This document shows positions 35,268-47,186 of a stretch of DNA of 64,000 nucleotides, piece by piece (positions within the stretch are counted from its first letter, which is position 1; each line of letters begins with the position of its first letter). The stretch is from Gentiana macrophylla. Its lineage: Eukaryota > Streptophyta > Magnoliopsida > Gentianales > Gentianaceae. The translations under genes and the position numbers were made by a program. The notes beneath the pieces were generated by a model, which saw only the letters and a program-made list of their open reading frames with translations, was not told the DNA's origin and did no database searches. The stretch spans positions 8,642,463 to 8,706,462 of the forward strand of contig CM047805.1 of NCBI GenBank assembly GCA_026214975.1, read 5' to 3'.

Positions 35268-38140
35268 ATGGACAATTCGGTATATGAATTGGCATATCAT
35301 CTTACCAAGGAGGATAGACATAAGCCATGTGAAATCACTAACTATTCCAATTGCATGAAAGTGAGAGAGTCTACGGAATATTTGATGAAACCCATAGACG
35401 TAAGTTTGACAAGTGTTGCTTCAGGAATCTTTTAGAGATTTCTGATCGGAATTCATCTAATCAAATCATTAATCAGTTGATGATAAGGCAGACAAAGTGT
35501 GTCAATAAGAATGAAGTCTGGTTTGTTATTGGGAAAGATAAGAGGATTAGATTTGGCATTGAAGAATTAGTCTTAGTGACGGGCTTCAATGCTGGAGAAG
35601 ATAATTTTGATAAGTCATTGGGAAAAGAGAGTCGTCTTGTAAAGAAATATTTTAAGGATGTTGATGAATTGAATAGGATAGAATTGTGGGATGCTTTTGA
35701 AAGTTGCAAAGGGAGTGAAGAAGACAAATATAAATTGGGTCTTCTAGTCATCCTAGCATTTGTTGTGGCGGCGGTGAAGGACAAAAGTATTGTGCCATTT
35801 TGGTGGTTTGAGTTGGTTGACAAGTTGGAAGCGCTTTGAAGAGTACCTTGGGCCGAGGTATGTCTTAAGCAAACAATGAAGACATTCGAGACAAGATTTA
35901 ACGAACCCATCGCTTTCTCCGAATGTGAAATACCCCATATTTGGTTTTTCCCATGCCATTGTGGTATGTATGCTACAATCTTTAGTTCTATTTACTTTTG
36001 TTGGGTATGTAGTTTTGTTCAATTCAGATCGATTTTTGATTTGATGTAATGTAGGTATGGGCACTTGAATCTATTCCGTCGTTGAAGACATTTGGGAAAT
36101 CATTGATGAAGATGTAGATGTCTTCCCAAGAATGTTAAAATGGAATCTGCAAAAGAGATTGCTTGGTGTGAGGTTGATCAAGTTTTGGAAGTAGAACAGT
36201 TGTAAGTTATTGTTTTTGTAATGCATCGCCTTACTATTATTCTTGTGGAATTACCTTGAGTAATGTTTTGTGTCTATGTTTTTTGTTTGTAGATTATGGT
36301 TATTTCAAATTGCAACCTACAACATTGGAATCACAAAGAAATGACCGTATTGGGGTTCAATTGTTTGTAGGAAACAAAAGGTGATTGAGTTGCTGAGAGA
36401 ACGAGAAGTGTAATGGTGTTGACTATGAGATGGAAATAAAACATGAAGGAGCACACGGTTTTGCCTATGAGAAGGAAATAAAACCTGAAGGAGCACACGG
36501 TTTTGACTATGAGAAGATGAAGAAAATTGTGACGTCTGTGGTGAAAAAGGAAAATGAAGGAATTTATTCCATGATGGATAGGTCAAGAAGGAGATTCAAG
36601 TGTTTTCAAGATGTGAATCATGCAAGAAAGTGAATCATGAAGAGATTATTGATGAGGAGATGAAAGTTGATGATCGGGATATGACAATTAATGATGGAGA
36701 AGGAGAAGTTGGTAGAGAGGGGAGAAATGATGAGAAGGATAAAGATGTTGGTAGTGTGGGGAAAAATGATGAGAAGGAGAAAGTTGTTGGTTGTGTGCGT
36801 AAAAATGATGAGAAGGAGAAAGTTGTTGGTAATGAGGGAAAAATGATTCATATGATTCATATGTATTTGCCTTTAAAAGTGTGGATTCATATGATTAACT
36901 AGTTTCGATGTGTAGTGGTTCGGGGAAAAGGAGTTTAATAGAAGAAGGGACTTCATCTTTGAAGAGAAGCAAGTTGCTTAGTGTTGAATCATATGATCCT
37001 TATAGAGACGTTGAAAAGACAAAGTGTGATGGCTTGAAGAAGTGGTTGAGTGACTATAAGGAAGGAAAAGCCGGGTATGGAAATGTTATTTCCCTATTTT
37101 AAATGAATTTTCCTATTTTTAATTGAGTTTCGTTTGTGCATGGAAATAATTATTTTATAATAATTTTTATATTTTTGATTACTCGTCATTTGACTAAAAT
37201 ATGTTATATGCAGTGGATTGGTTAAGTTGTGTGATGGAACTTTCGATGCGAACTTTTGAAAATGATATTGGATGGGGAGTTTGTCATCCCCTGTGAGTAC
37301 ACTTTACCTCTATCATAACCAATTTAAGTTGTTTAATTTAGGTGACAACCCTGCATTGATTCTTGGAAGTCTATTTCATTTACTTTTTACTTATCGCAGA
37401 TAATGAATACTTGTATGCATGAAATTAGTCGCCGTGCCTTAAAGTTTCCAAAGTTGTTTGAACAAGATAGTTGTGTTTTGGATGTATTTTTCAACACTTT
37501 ATGAAAGTGAAAATGAAGAGTTACAACGGAGAGTGCATATTGAGAATCTTGCAAATCGTAGAATATTAAAGAATTATGTGGAAGGAAAGCATCCAGAGGA
37601 CGATGGCCGTGGTCGGAGTGCAATTATTTGTATGCACCAATGTTAGTGAGTGATCATTGGTTTGCGCTTAAAGTTGATTTGAAAGAGGGGTAATCTATGT
37701 AGCCGATAGTTTACCAAAACATGTGAGGAAGGATCAATTTGACAAATGTATGCTACCTTGCAAGTGGTTATACCATGGATGCTTTGAATATGGATGGGGA
37801 AGATGAAGGTGGGAGGAATAGGAGGTTTAAGGTTGTGAAAATGGTGAAACTACCAAACAATCAAATGGGTACGTTTTATTTGCTTGTAAAAGATGATGTA
37901 TTTCATTATGTACTATGATTGACTAAATAATATATTATTGTGCAGACCGATCGTGGTATGTATACCATAAAATTCATAGAGTTCATGATGGCGAAATTGA
38001 ATGTGCAAACAATGGATGCTTTGGCTTTATGCCCTATTGGAGGCGGCGGTTTATGGAACTACTTGCATGTCAATTCACCCATGATCATTTTATGTTGATG
38101 TTGGCTTCTAATTTGTGTATGAATATTATGAGTTGGTTGA
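35268..38140 (+). pseudogene. DUF1985-ULP1 (C48 peptidase) gene of the MULE, damaged
   Basis: The ATG at 35268 follows an acceptor. The DUF1985 domain spans about 35350-35840 (KFDKCCFRNLL, NEVWFVIGKDKRIRFG, LVLVTGFN). A charged middle follows with tandem repeats of GKNDEKEKVV type (36700-36835) and a duplicated EIKHEGAHGF-like unit (36430-36510). The C-terminal C48 domain shows the catalytic His in SDHWFALKVDL (37655), Asp in YVADSLP (37700) and, after an intron, a segment that should hold the nucleophile. It reads DRGMYTIKFIEF, with CGT (Arg, 37952-37954) where the family has Cys. Several frameshifts occur (near 35355, 37690, 37800). ULP1 proteases cleave SUMO; this copy should be inactive. 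Confidence 0.75.
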
Positions 38141-38459
38141 AACATTTGCTATGTAACCGTAAACTATTCTCATTGGTTGATACATGAATTTATGTTTGAT
38201 TGTTATTTATTTATGAACATTATGACTTAGAGGGCACTCTATGTTGGAATGTTAGCTATGTAATCGTTGGAATGTTAGCTATTAATAATAATAATAATAA
38301 TTTCAACAACATCTTCAAACAACATATCATCAACATCATTTAATTAGAAAACGAAAATACGGTACTGGAAAAAAAAACTTAAACAAACATAACAAGAAAA
38401 ACAAAACATAAACCAATGTTCAAACACAAATAAAAGTTTCAAACACAAATAAAAGCATA

Positions 38460-38741
38460 CTAAATACAAACTTCCTCCTCCCATAAATCCTCACATGCAC
38501 ATGTGTAGCCCTTTTCTTCATCCTCAGAGTCATAAACCAACCACAGATTGATTGTACGCTCATCCTCTTCTTGAGCTTCAATGTCCCTCATTATGCTTGC
38601 AAATTCTTCAGGATCAAGCATCGGGTCATAAACCCCCCACGGATTCCAAATTCTTTTATTACGCTCATACTCTTCTTCGATGAGCCTTAGTTCCCTTTCT
38701 AGTTCTTGTAAATCCATGTCCGGTTCAACACACCTATCCAT
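38460..38741 (-). CDS. Hypothetical acidic 93-residue protein inside the MULE
   Basis: Minus-strand ORF opening MDRCVEPDMDLQELERELR and ending EEEVCI, rich in Glu/Asp, with a likely helical first half and two similar segments (WNPWGVYDPMLDPEE and INLWLVYDSEDEE). I do not recognise it. Upstream on the same strand, 39540-39960 looks like a spliced untranslated leader (CT-rich, repeated AGGGTTCAAG and GCCGCC motifs, with GTA donors). It could be a third MULE gene or a captured host exon. Confidence 0.4.
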   Translation of the reverse strand: MDRCVEPDMDLQELERELRLIEEEYERNKRIWNPWGVYDPMLDPEEFASIMRDIEAQEEDERTINLWLVYDSEDEEKGYTCACEDLWEEEVCI

Positions 38742-40305
38742 CTTTCAATGATATAACAAGGTTTAGCAAACATGAGAAAATCCTAAAATAAATTAACAAG
38801 GCCGCAATGCAAAAATGCTTATGAAAAAGTTGCAACCATATGATAATAAATTTAAAAGCAAACATAATGTTGGCGAAATGTCACAAAAAATTGCATAAAA
38901 CCAAGATATTTGTAGTAAATCTCAATGCATAAAACCAAAGTAGATAGAGCGGGTTCCCACTTGTACCATGACTATAATGAGAAACTCCAGATTCTGTTCT
39001 CCTTTCATTCATATTCAAACTTGAAAACAATTACAAGAAATCAAAATAGGTTGCATATGTTAACAAATTATTACATTCTTACAACAAATACATAACAACT
39101 TATTAGTGTACATCATAAATCTCTGAGAAATAATAAGGAGCACCCATAATTCAGTATTTAATTTCTACTATTGTTTAGGGATTTATCATGCTCATAAGGC
39201 AATTCAAAATATAACCGAGGATAATCCTGATAAATCCTAAATAATAAGAAAGAAACGGGCACATGAAACACCAGTTAAATGCTGGAAATAGTAAGTTAAT
39301 CCAAAGAAATGATGGAAATAGTACGTAAATCCAACTTGTTTCAAACTAACTAACCCATCAATTTATTTTTAGTTTAATTAGTAATAATAATAGGGAAATT
39401 CATAATAAGTAATTAGTAATCCTGAAGCTCCCATAATATAATAACTGATGCTAATAAGTAAATAAATATAAATAAATAAAGATAAATTGGAAAAATATAC
39501 ATACAGGCTGTTACCAAGAAGGAGTTGACCGGAGTTGAATTGAATTGATAACGGCGGCACTTACTTGAACCCTAAAACATCAAACACCAACAATTACACA
39601 CACGAAATCGAATCAGTACTTTACTTTAAATCCTACATACGCTTAAGAAATTAATTAATTTTGATTACCACGGAGGAGTTGATAATGGCGGCCCTTGAAC
39701 CCTAAAACATACAAGAAAAACAACACTCAAGTTAACAAATCAAATAAGCCAATAAAGCAGAAATTCTTCTAAGTTTTTAAGCACCAAATACCTTGGAATA
39801 TGATGTTGAAGCGGATTTGCGTATAAGAGGCGCGGAGGAACGGAGGAGGAAATGGAGGATTCCGGTGGATGTGTATTGTGAGAGAGGTTGTGTGAGGAGA
39901 AAGAGAGTGAGATTCCGCTTTGCGTGTTTTGCCCTTTTGACTTTGAAATACAGAGCGTGTATGTATGTATAGGTCTGTATATCGATAGGTGGGCTGGCAA
40001 CTTCAACTTTCCCTTATTAAAAGGGAAATTCATTTGAATATGTTGAAAACGAAAACGAAAAGGGGCCCAAATTTTTCTGGCGGGTAACTTGAAAATTAAG
40101 TTTTGGGCCCGAAATTCTGGCGGGATTGAGGGAGGGAATATGTATAACATACATAATTTTGTACATACATTACTAATTATTATTATAATTGGGGTTTCAT
40201 TTAATAATAATTACAAATAATTAATAATTAGTAATAATTAGTAATTTTTAACCTAATTTATTATACATTATAATTAATAACAAATAATTAATTTTAAATG
40301 AAGCC

Positions 40306-41950
40306 CTAATTGACTGTTTTTGACATGGTTTACATGTTTCAATGACTACCATGACCCCTAATCGATCGCTTTGACATGGATTACATGTTCCAGTGACTAC
40401 CATGACCCCTAACTCGATCGCTTGACATGGTTTACATGTTTCACTCGACTACTATGACCCCTAATCGATCGCTTGACATGGATTACATGTTCCAGTGACT
40501 ACTATGACCCTCACCGATCAAGCTTCACCTCGTTTACATGTTTCACCGACTACCATGACCCTCATTGAGCGAACCTCGATCTAACATCTTATTATATGTA
40601 ATCAACCCCGATCACAATAATCGCCTTTAAGTCGAACCTCGATCTATCATCTTATTATGTGTAAGCAACCCTGGTCACAGTTTAACATCTTATTATGTGT
40701 AATCAACCCTGATCACAGTAATCGCAATGATCGAACCTCGATCTAACATCTTACCATGACCCCTAACTGACTGTTTGACATGGTTTACATGTTTCACCGA
40801 CTACTATGACCCTAACTCGATCGCTTGACATGGATTACATGTTCCACCGACTACCATGACCCCTAAGTGATCGCTTTGACATGGATTACATGTTCCAGTG
40901 ACTACTATGACCCCTAAGTGATCGCTTTTGACATGGTTTACATGTTTAATCGACTACTATGACCCCTCACCGATCGCTTTCACCTGGTTTACATGTTTCA
41001 CCGACTACTATGACCCCTAAGTGACTCGCTTTGACATGGATTACATGTTCCAGTTGACTACTATGACCCCTAAGTGACTCGCTTTGACATGGTTTACATG
41101 TTTCATCGACTACTATGACCCCTCACCGATCGCTTTTCACCTGGTTTACATGTTTCACCGACTACTATGACCCCTAATCGATCGCTTTGACATGGTTTAC
41201 ATGTTTCACCGACTACTATGACCCTCACCGATCGCTTCACCTGGTTTACATGTTTCACCGACTACTATGACCCCTAATCGATCGCTTGACATGGATTACA
41301 TGTTCCAGTGACTACAATGACCCTCACCGATCGCTTTCACCTCGTTTACATGTTTCACCGACTACCATGACCCCTAACCGATCGTTTGACATGGATTACA
41401 TGTTCCAGTGACTACTATGACCCCTAAGTGATCGCTTGACATGGATTACATGTTCCAGCGTGACTACTATGACCCTCACCGATCGCTTTCACCTCGCTTA
41501 CATTTTTCACCGACTACCATGACCCCTAACCGATCGCTTGACATGGATTACATGTTCCAGTGACTACTATGACCCCTAAGTGACTGTTTGACATGGATTA
41601 CATGTTCCACTGACTACCATGACCCCTAATCGATCGCTTGACATGGTTTACATGTTTCACTGACTACTATGACCCCTAATTGTGTTTTTGACATGGTTTA
41701 CATGTTTCAATGACTACCATGACCCCTAACCGATCGCTTGACATGGATTACATGTTCCAGTTGACTACTATGACCCTCACCGATCGCTTCACCTCGCTTA
41801 CATGTTTCACTCGACTACCATGACCCTCATTGAGCGAACCTCGATCTAACATCTTATTATATGTAATCAACCCTGATCACAATAATCGTCTTAAGCGAAC
41901 CTCGATCTATCATCTTATTATGTGTAAGCAACCCTGGTCACAATTTACCT
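40306..41950. repeat. Minisatellite, ~52-bp unit, within the MULE
   Basis: About 28 tandem copies (not counted exactly) of a unit running GACTACTATGACCCCTAA, CGATCGCTTGACATGG, ATTACATGTTCCAGT. Two unit types alternate (GGATTACATGTTCC and GGTTTACATGTTTC). A different block, starting GCGAACCTCGATCTAAC, sits at 40565-40750 and again at 41828-41945, framing the array. Each unit contains the inverted repeat ACATG-N5-CATGT and often CGATCG. Non-coding. Confidence 0.9.
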
Positions 41951-42346
41951 TCTATTGATATGTTGTGTTACCTTCTATTATATATTTATAATTTAGGAAT
42001 GAATTTCCAATAATTTATGGTTGCAATGTAAAATGCTCTTTGTACTGTAATTGTAATCTTATGTTCGAAGACATAATAATAATAATATGTTGCCGTTTCT
42101 TATGGATAGAAACCAAACATAACACTGCATAACATAACATTACAAATTAATAGAAAGTGAACCATACTTAAACCCATTACTCATCACATCAAATATGTCT
42201 TACCTCAACTCCACACCAACCATATTTTATTATACATTTACATAACATTACTAACGCAAGCACAATCAAAAGATAGCATAGACCATAAAATGTTGTAGCT
42301 CACATGTTTACCCTTACAACAAACTAAAAAAACATCTTGTACCCCA

Positions 42347-45076
42347 TTATTGAACACTAGCGGCTAACTTTGGACATTTCCCCTGGTTATGACCACGACC
42401 CTTGCATCTACCACATACAGGTCCATCCCGTGGTTCTCCTGCAGATTTTTTCCTCTTCTTCTGGGGTCTACCAGCGCCTCTTCGTTCCCGATGGGGGCAA
42501 AACTTTCCTAGCAATCACATCCTTAGGAAATGCAACTTCCTCTTTATTCGGCAAAGGATACACAGCTTCAGAATATAATGCCCTCCAACATTCCACGGTG
42601 TAATGAGGGCTACAATGCTTATACCCATGACCTCCACTCGCCTTTATCGCAGCAATTGCATGTTTACAAGGAAATATATGTACTTGAAATTGCTTACATG
42701 TACATGTATTCTTTTCCAGGTCCACAATGTGGCATGTCACACCATCACGAACATCATACACAGTGATGCAATTTCCTTAATTTCTATACCCAAAGAAGCA
42801 TTGTATTTTTCCAACATCAACTTTTCCATTTGTGGAGGTAGAGAGTCTTACATTTCATGGCTTCAAATGTCTCTTAGCAAACCAATCTTGCATTATCTCA
42901 CGAATGCGTTCGAGCATACCAACCACACATAATTCTCTAGCTTTGAGGAGCACAATCGTTAAATGACTCAAAGATCGCTTGACGCTGATGATATTGTACC
43001 TCATACTGGAAAGTGTGCCCTTGCCCAATGGCAAAAAGATTCTTTATCCAAATATTCTCTAATCGCTTTCTTCTTTTGCCCTTACTTGCTTCCACCTCCG
43101 CTTTGCTACATAATGCATTAAACAACGCTTCAAATTCATGTAACCTATACGCTCCTCGAGTGGATGTGAACAAGCGTCCGATATCAAATCGTGGAAATTT
43201 AGTGTTCAAATTCCTTCTCATGTGAAATATACAATATCCATGATGAAAAGTTACGAAACACTTTATTCACTCCGTGCTTTATGCTATCGGCACGATCGTA
43301 AACTATAACAAGCTCATTTGTGTCCCCGGTGATTGATTTCAATCGCTCAAAAACCAACTCCATGATCGATTATTTTCGAATCGACAACTCCCCACAATAG
43401 GATAAATTTGAGCATTTGCATCTTCACATGTTGCCGTAAGTAATACACCTTTGTAGGCCGAGCTCAAATGTGTTCCATCCACAACAACAACAACGACGCA
43501 ACAAAGAGGATCAAATGCTTTTTAGTCCGACCAAGGCAAATAAACAAATATTTGAATTCATCTTTTTTATCGGTGAAAATCTTTGTCACAGCCTGTGATT
43601 TCGCAACTCCAACATATGACAATACTTGGGCAATTGGCCATAACTATCACCTGGCTTTCCTACTACCATTTCCATTGCAAAGTTTTTAGCCATCCATGCC
43701 TTAGTATAGCTTATGGTATATCCAAACTCTCTCATGCGAAAGTCATTAACTACATCTTTTGGTACATAAGCACGGTTCGGATCTCAGAAACCTAGCAAAG
43801 ATACTCCCTTGCTATGAGAGTGTATGATGCATTATTATGGTCTTTGTTGCGACGGTTAAAGAACAAGTATGCACCTTCTTGTAAACTCGAACTTCAAACT
43901 TATCCGCACCTTTTCCTATACGTGTTGCCCGCACATACCATTTGCATTCATCATCTTTACAAGCCACGACATAAATGCTTCGGGATGATTTTACCGTTAT
44001 AAATTCAAAGTGATGTCTCACGGCCAACATCTCTAACTTTTGTATCAATAGCTCTTTGATTCAAAAATGTCATGCTTATGAATATCTTCACTTTCGAATC
44101 CTCGCGGTGGTATAATACTACCAAAGATCACTCACATTCAAGATGACGGGAACAAATTTTGATTTGGTGTACTCAATTCCACACCATTATTTCCTCTACA
44201 CCATTCATGTTGCGTGTTTCGCTTTTACGCTTCGCTTCGCTTCGCTTCGCTTCGCTTCTTCATTACTCAACCTTTCAACATTGACATTACGTGTCTTGAA
44301 TGCTTCCAAACTCACATCACCATCTCCATCCGAGCACAAGGAAGACAATAACGGATCCACACTCATATAAATATCATCACTCCTAACTTCAATATCGACA
44401 TCATCACTCATAACTTCTTCAAGGTTGTCAACATTCTCCACAAAGCGCCTGATTATTCAACAATTCATCAATAGACTTAAAACCATTATTTCCCATATTC
44501 GACCTTTCAAGGTTTTCAACATTCTCCACAGGTGTCTGATTATTCAACAATTCATCAGACAAAGCAGCAGACTTAAAACCATTCTTTCCCATGTTCGGCC
44601 TTTCAAGGTTGTCAACATTCTTCACACCTTTCAAATAGGCGATCCTTATTCAACATTTCATTACCGACGCCATGGACGAAAAACCATCATATCCCCTATT
44701 CTCTCCATCCATGTTGCCACAATTGTTGCCAAAAGCATGTGTTTCTTCATTTCTATTATCTTTATCAATGAGGCTAATACCAACGAATGTGCTTTCACAA
44801 AAAGAGACTAACCACTTCACACTCATTATCGTAATCAATTACCATCGGTGGTGCACTTGGAAAGTTTGACATTACCGGACAATACATTGCATCTCCAATT
44901 CTTTCACCGTTGTATCGATCCGCAACTCTTGCACCACCTTATCGTAAAATTCTACAAATGATGTGTTCTTGTGAATCATGATTGCCCTCATTTTTTCTTT
45001 CATTTCCCACATACTTCCATTCCCATTTACCATCATCGTTCTCTACAAACTCAACAGATAACAAATATGTATCCAT
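42347..45076 (-). pseudogene. mudrA-type MULE transposase, frameshifted
   Basis: A likely start at 45076 (MDTYLLSVEFVENDDGKWEW). After acidic N-terminal repeats (NVENLERSNMGNNGFKS type) comes the MuDR plant transposase domain near 44010-43840 (VTVKSSRSIYVVACKDDECKW). The MULE core has NELVIVYDRADSIKHGVN near 43300 and RRNLNTKFPRFDIGRLF near 43200. Then comes a SWIM zinc finger CTCKQFQVHIFPCKHAIA near 42700, and a C-terminal CCHC knuckle CGRCKGRGHNQGKCPK just before the stop at 42349-42347. The reading frame changes several times, so this copy is probably inactive or contains unrecognised introns. The (CTTCG)n run at 44226-44258 encodes an EAKRS repeat. Confidence 0.82.
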
Positions 45077-46217
45077 ACAACATCCATCCCCCTTAAATTA
45101 CACAAACGGATCACAATCTCCAAACGATCTCCAAACGGCCCCTTTAACAACCAACTAATCAAAACAAACAAATAACCACGTATTATCGAATCATTTCATT
45201 GAAATGTTCAAAAAATACTTTATTCCAAATCTTTTAGTTCCAATCATAATGGGGAAATTTCTCCCTTTAGTAAGGAGAGAAACACTTCTAAGGCTGTTTA
45301 AACACTTACATTATAGTGACCGGTGAGATTTCGCCGCAAATGGTCAACGCCTACAACGCAATTGGATTGGGATTGCAACTTTATGCTCCAATAATACGAA
45401 TTCTACACAAATTACTGAAATGAGGAAGAAAAGTGGGAGAATTGGGAAGGGAAGAAGTGAGACATTCGCTAATTGGGTTCACCAAAACAATACGAATTGG
45501 GTTCACCGAAAATGGAAAGGGAAATCGGGATGCTACAGTTCACTTATGCCTTCAAGATATTAATAAGGGAGCTTCATTTAATGTTGAATCTTCTGGACCG
45601 ATTTTGAAAGGATTGCAATGGTGGAAGAAGAGGAAGGAAAACGCGAGGAAACGGGAATTGAACGTCGATGGCCAAAGCAAAGAAAAGAGGGACAATTGAA
45701 ATAAGAATCTAACCCTAAACCCCAATTTGATTCGATAAAAAATTAAAATAAAAAAATAAAAAAATTACGTGGATTTTGCTTTAAAATTTGGGGATTTCCC
45801 TAAATAAAAATATAGGGGGATTCCCATAAAGGGAGTTAACGGAAGATGGAATGTGTGATAACGGGCTACGAGGGGCATAAGAGGAACTTCCCATACAGGC
45901 TTCAATGGAATCCCTTTAGATGATTAAAAATGAGAGAGGCCCTTTTAAGAATTTCGACCCTTTGACAGTCCCTTTTAAATGAACGCCCCTTTTTTTTACC
46001 TTCTGTGATTTTTATTTTTTTTTTACCTTCTGTTGATTTCCATTTGTAATTCATCCAAGAACTTCGACAGTTCGACGTATCGTGAAGCTCCGGATATAGG
46101 TCAATTCCAAAAATAATCATATAAAACCCAGAATTTCTGTTGTCGATTCTCATCCACTTGCTCTGGGGTTTCAGTTTCCAGTTGAAGATTTGATCTTTTC
46201 ATTGAATTTTAGAATTT

Positions 46218-47139
46218 ATGGAAGCTTACAAGAGATGGGTTCGAAGAAATAAGGACTACGTCCACTCCCTGGAGACACTGGCAAATGTAAAGCTACTTTA
46301 TTCAGCACTTTCTGTTTTCTTGAGAGTTCTTTTGTCTTTTTAAGGGATTGTTGTTTGAGCTTCTTGCCCACTAGTAATGGCGGTTATTATCCCCCTTTTT
46401 GAATGTTGATTTACAAGTAGTAGAAAGTAGAATAAATTCGTTCCCTATGTTATAGGTGTGAAATTGCTCTGTTAATCGTTATTTATATTGTTTTAGGATG
46501 TGATTATACAGATGAGAATCTACTTTTCCGCCGGTTGCTGTTCGATTGTGACCGAAATTCGAATCTTGAGCTAAGAATCAACATTCCTCTGGTTGATTGT
46601 TTTCGGTGTAATGCCACCTGAAAAAACACCATAGTTCTACTAATAACGCCCTTCTTTTACCATTTGCACATTTTCATTCATCTAGGGTTCGTTGCTTCAA
46701 CAATTCGGACTTGCATACCGAGGTTAAATTGTACTTGCTTGCTATGATTTGCTCTGTTCCATTTCCATCTAGGAGTAACGATGCTCGTTCTTTGTATTCT
46801 TTTTCCAGTTACACAATTTTTCTTTCATTTAAGGTTATTTGGTTCAGCAATTTGGATTTTGCGTATCGTGATTGTATTGTCCTTGGTCTGCTAGATTAGA
46901 CTGTTAATTAATAAGCACTTTGATTCTTGACTATCATATTAGCTTAAATCTGTATGGCTCACTTGGGGTTTTTTTTATGTATATGATAGGGATTAACATG
47001 GATTCTTCCAGAACGTTTCTCGGATTCAGAAATCGGTGCAGAAGCAGGTTTTGTGATACTTGGGTAACACTGTCTTCTTCTTGTTGCTTAGAAACTGCCA
47101 CTTTGCTTGAAATGATCTCTATTAGACTATTATCCTTAA

Positions 47140-47186
<47 letters not shown>

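Larger units (their letters stand above)
34279..45989. mobile_element. Autonomous-type MULE carrying a ULP1-like gene (KI/Kaonashi-like)
   Basis: The ends are imperfect inverted repeats: GGGCTATTCATTTAAG on the left and GGGGCGTTCATTTAAAAG (reverse complement) on the right. Weaker similarity continues for about 150 bp. Flanking 9-mers TTCTTTTTA (34270-34278) and TTTTTTTTA (45990-45998) fit a 9-bp target duplication with one mismatch, though the sequence is low-complexity. Inside are a DUF1985/ULP1 gene (plus strand), a small acidic ORF, a minisatellite and a mudrA-type transposase (minus strand). MULEs with ULP1-like genes are known in plants (Kaonashi/KI group). The right end lies about 230 bp before the PEX16 start codon. 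Confidence 0.82.

Noticed and set aside
40306..41950. CRISPR-like array
   Set aside because: Units are contiguous and variable with no unique spacers, and the host is a plant. It is a minisatellite.
45433..45699. 88-residue plus-strand ORF near the MULE right end
   Set aside because: No family resemblance; lies in terminal sequence of the element upstream of the transposase start. Kept out for lack of evidence.
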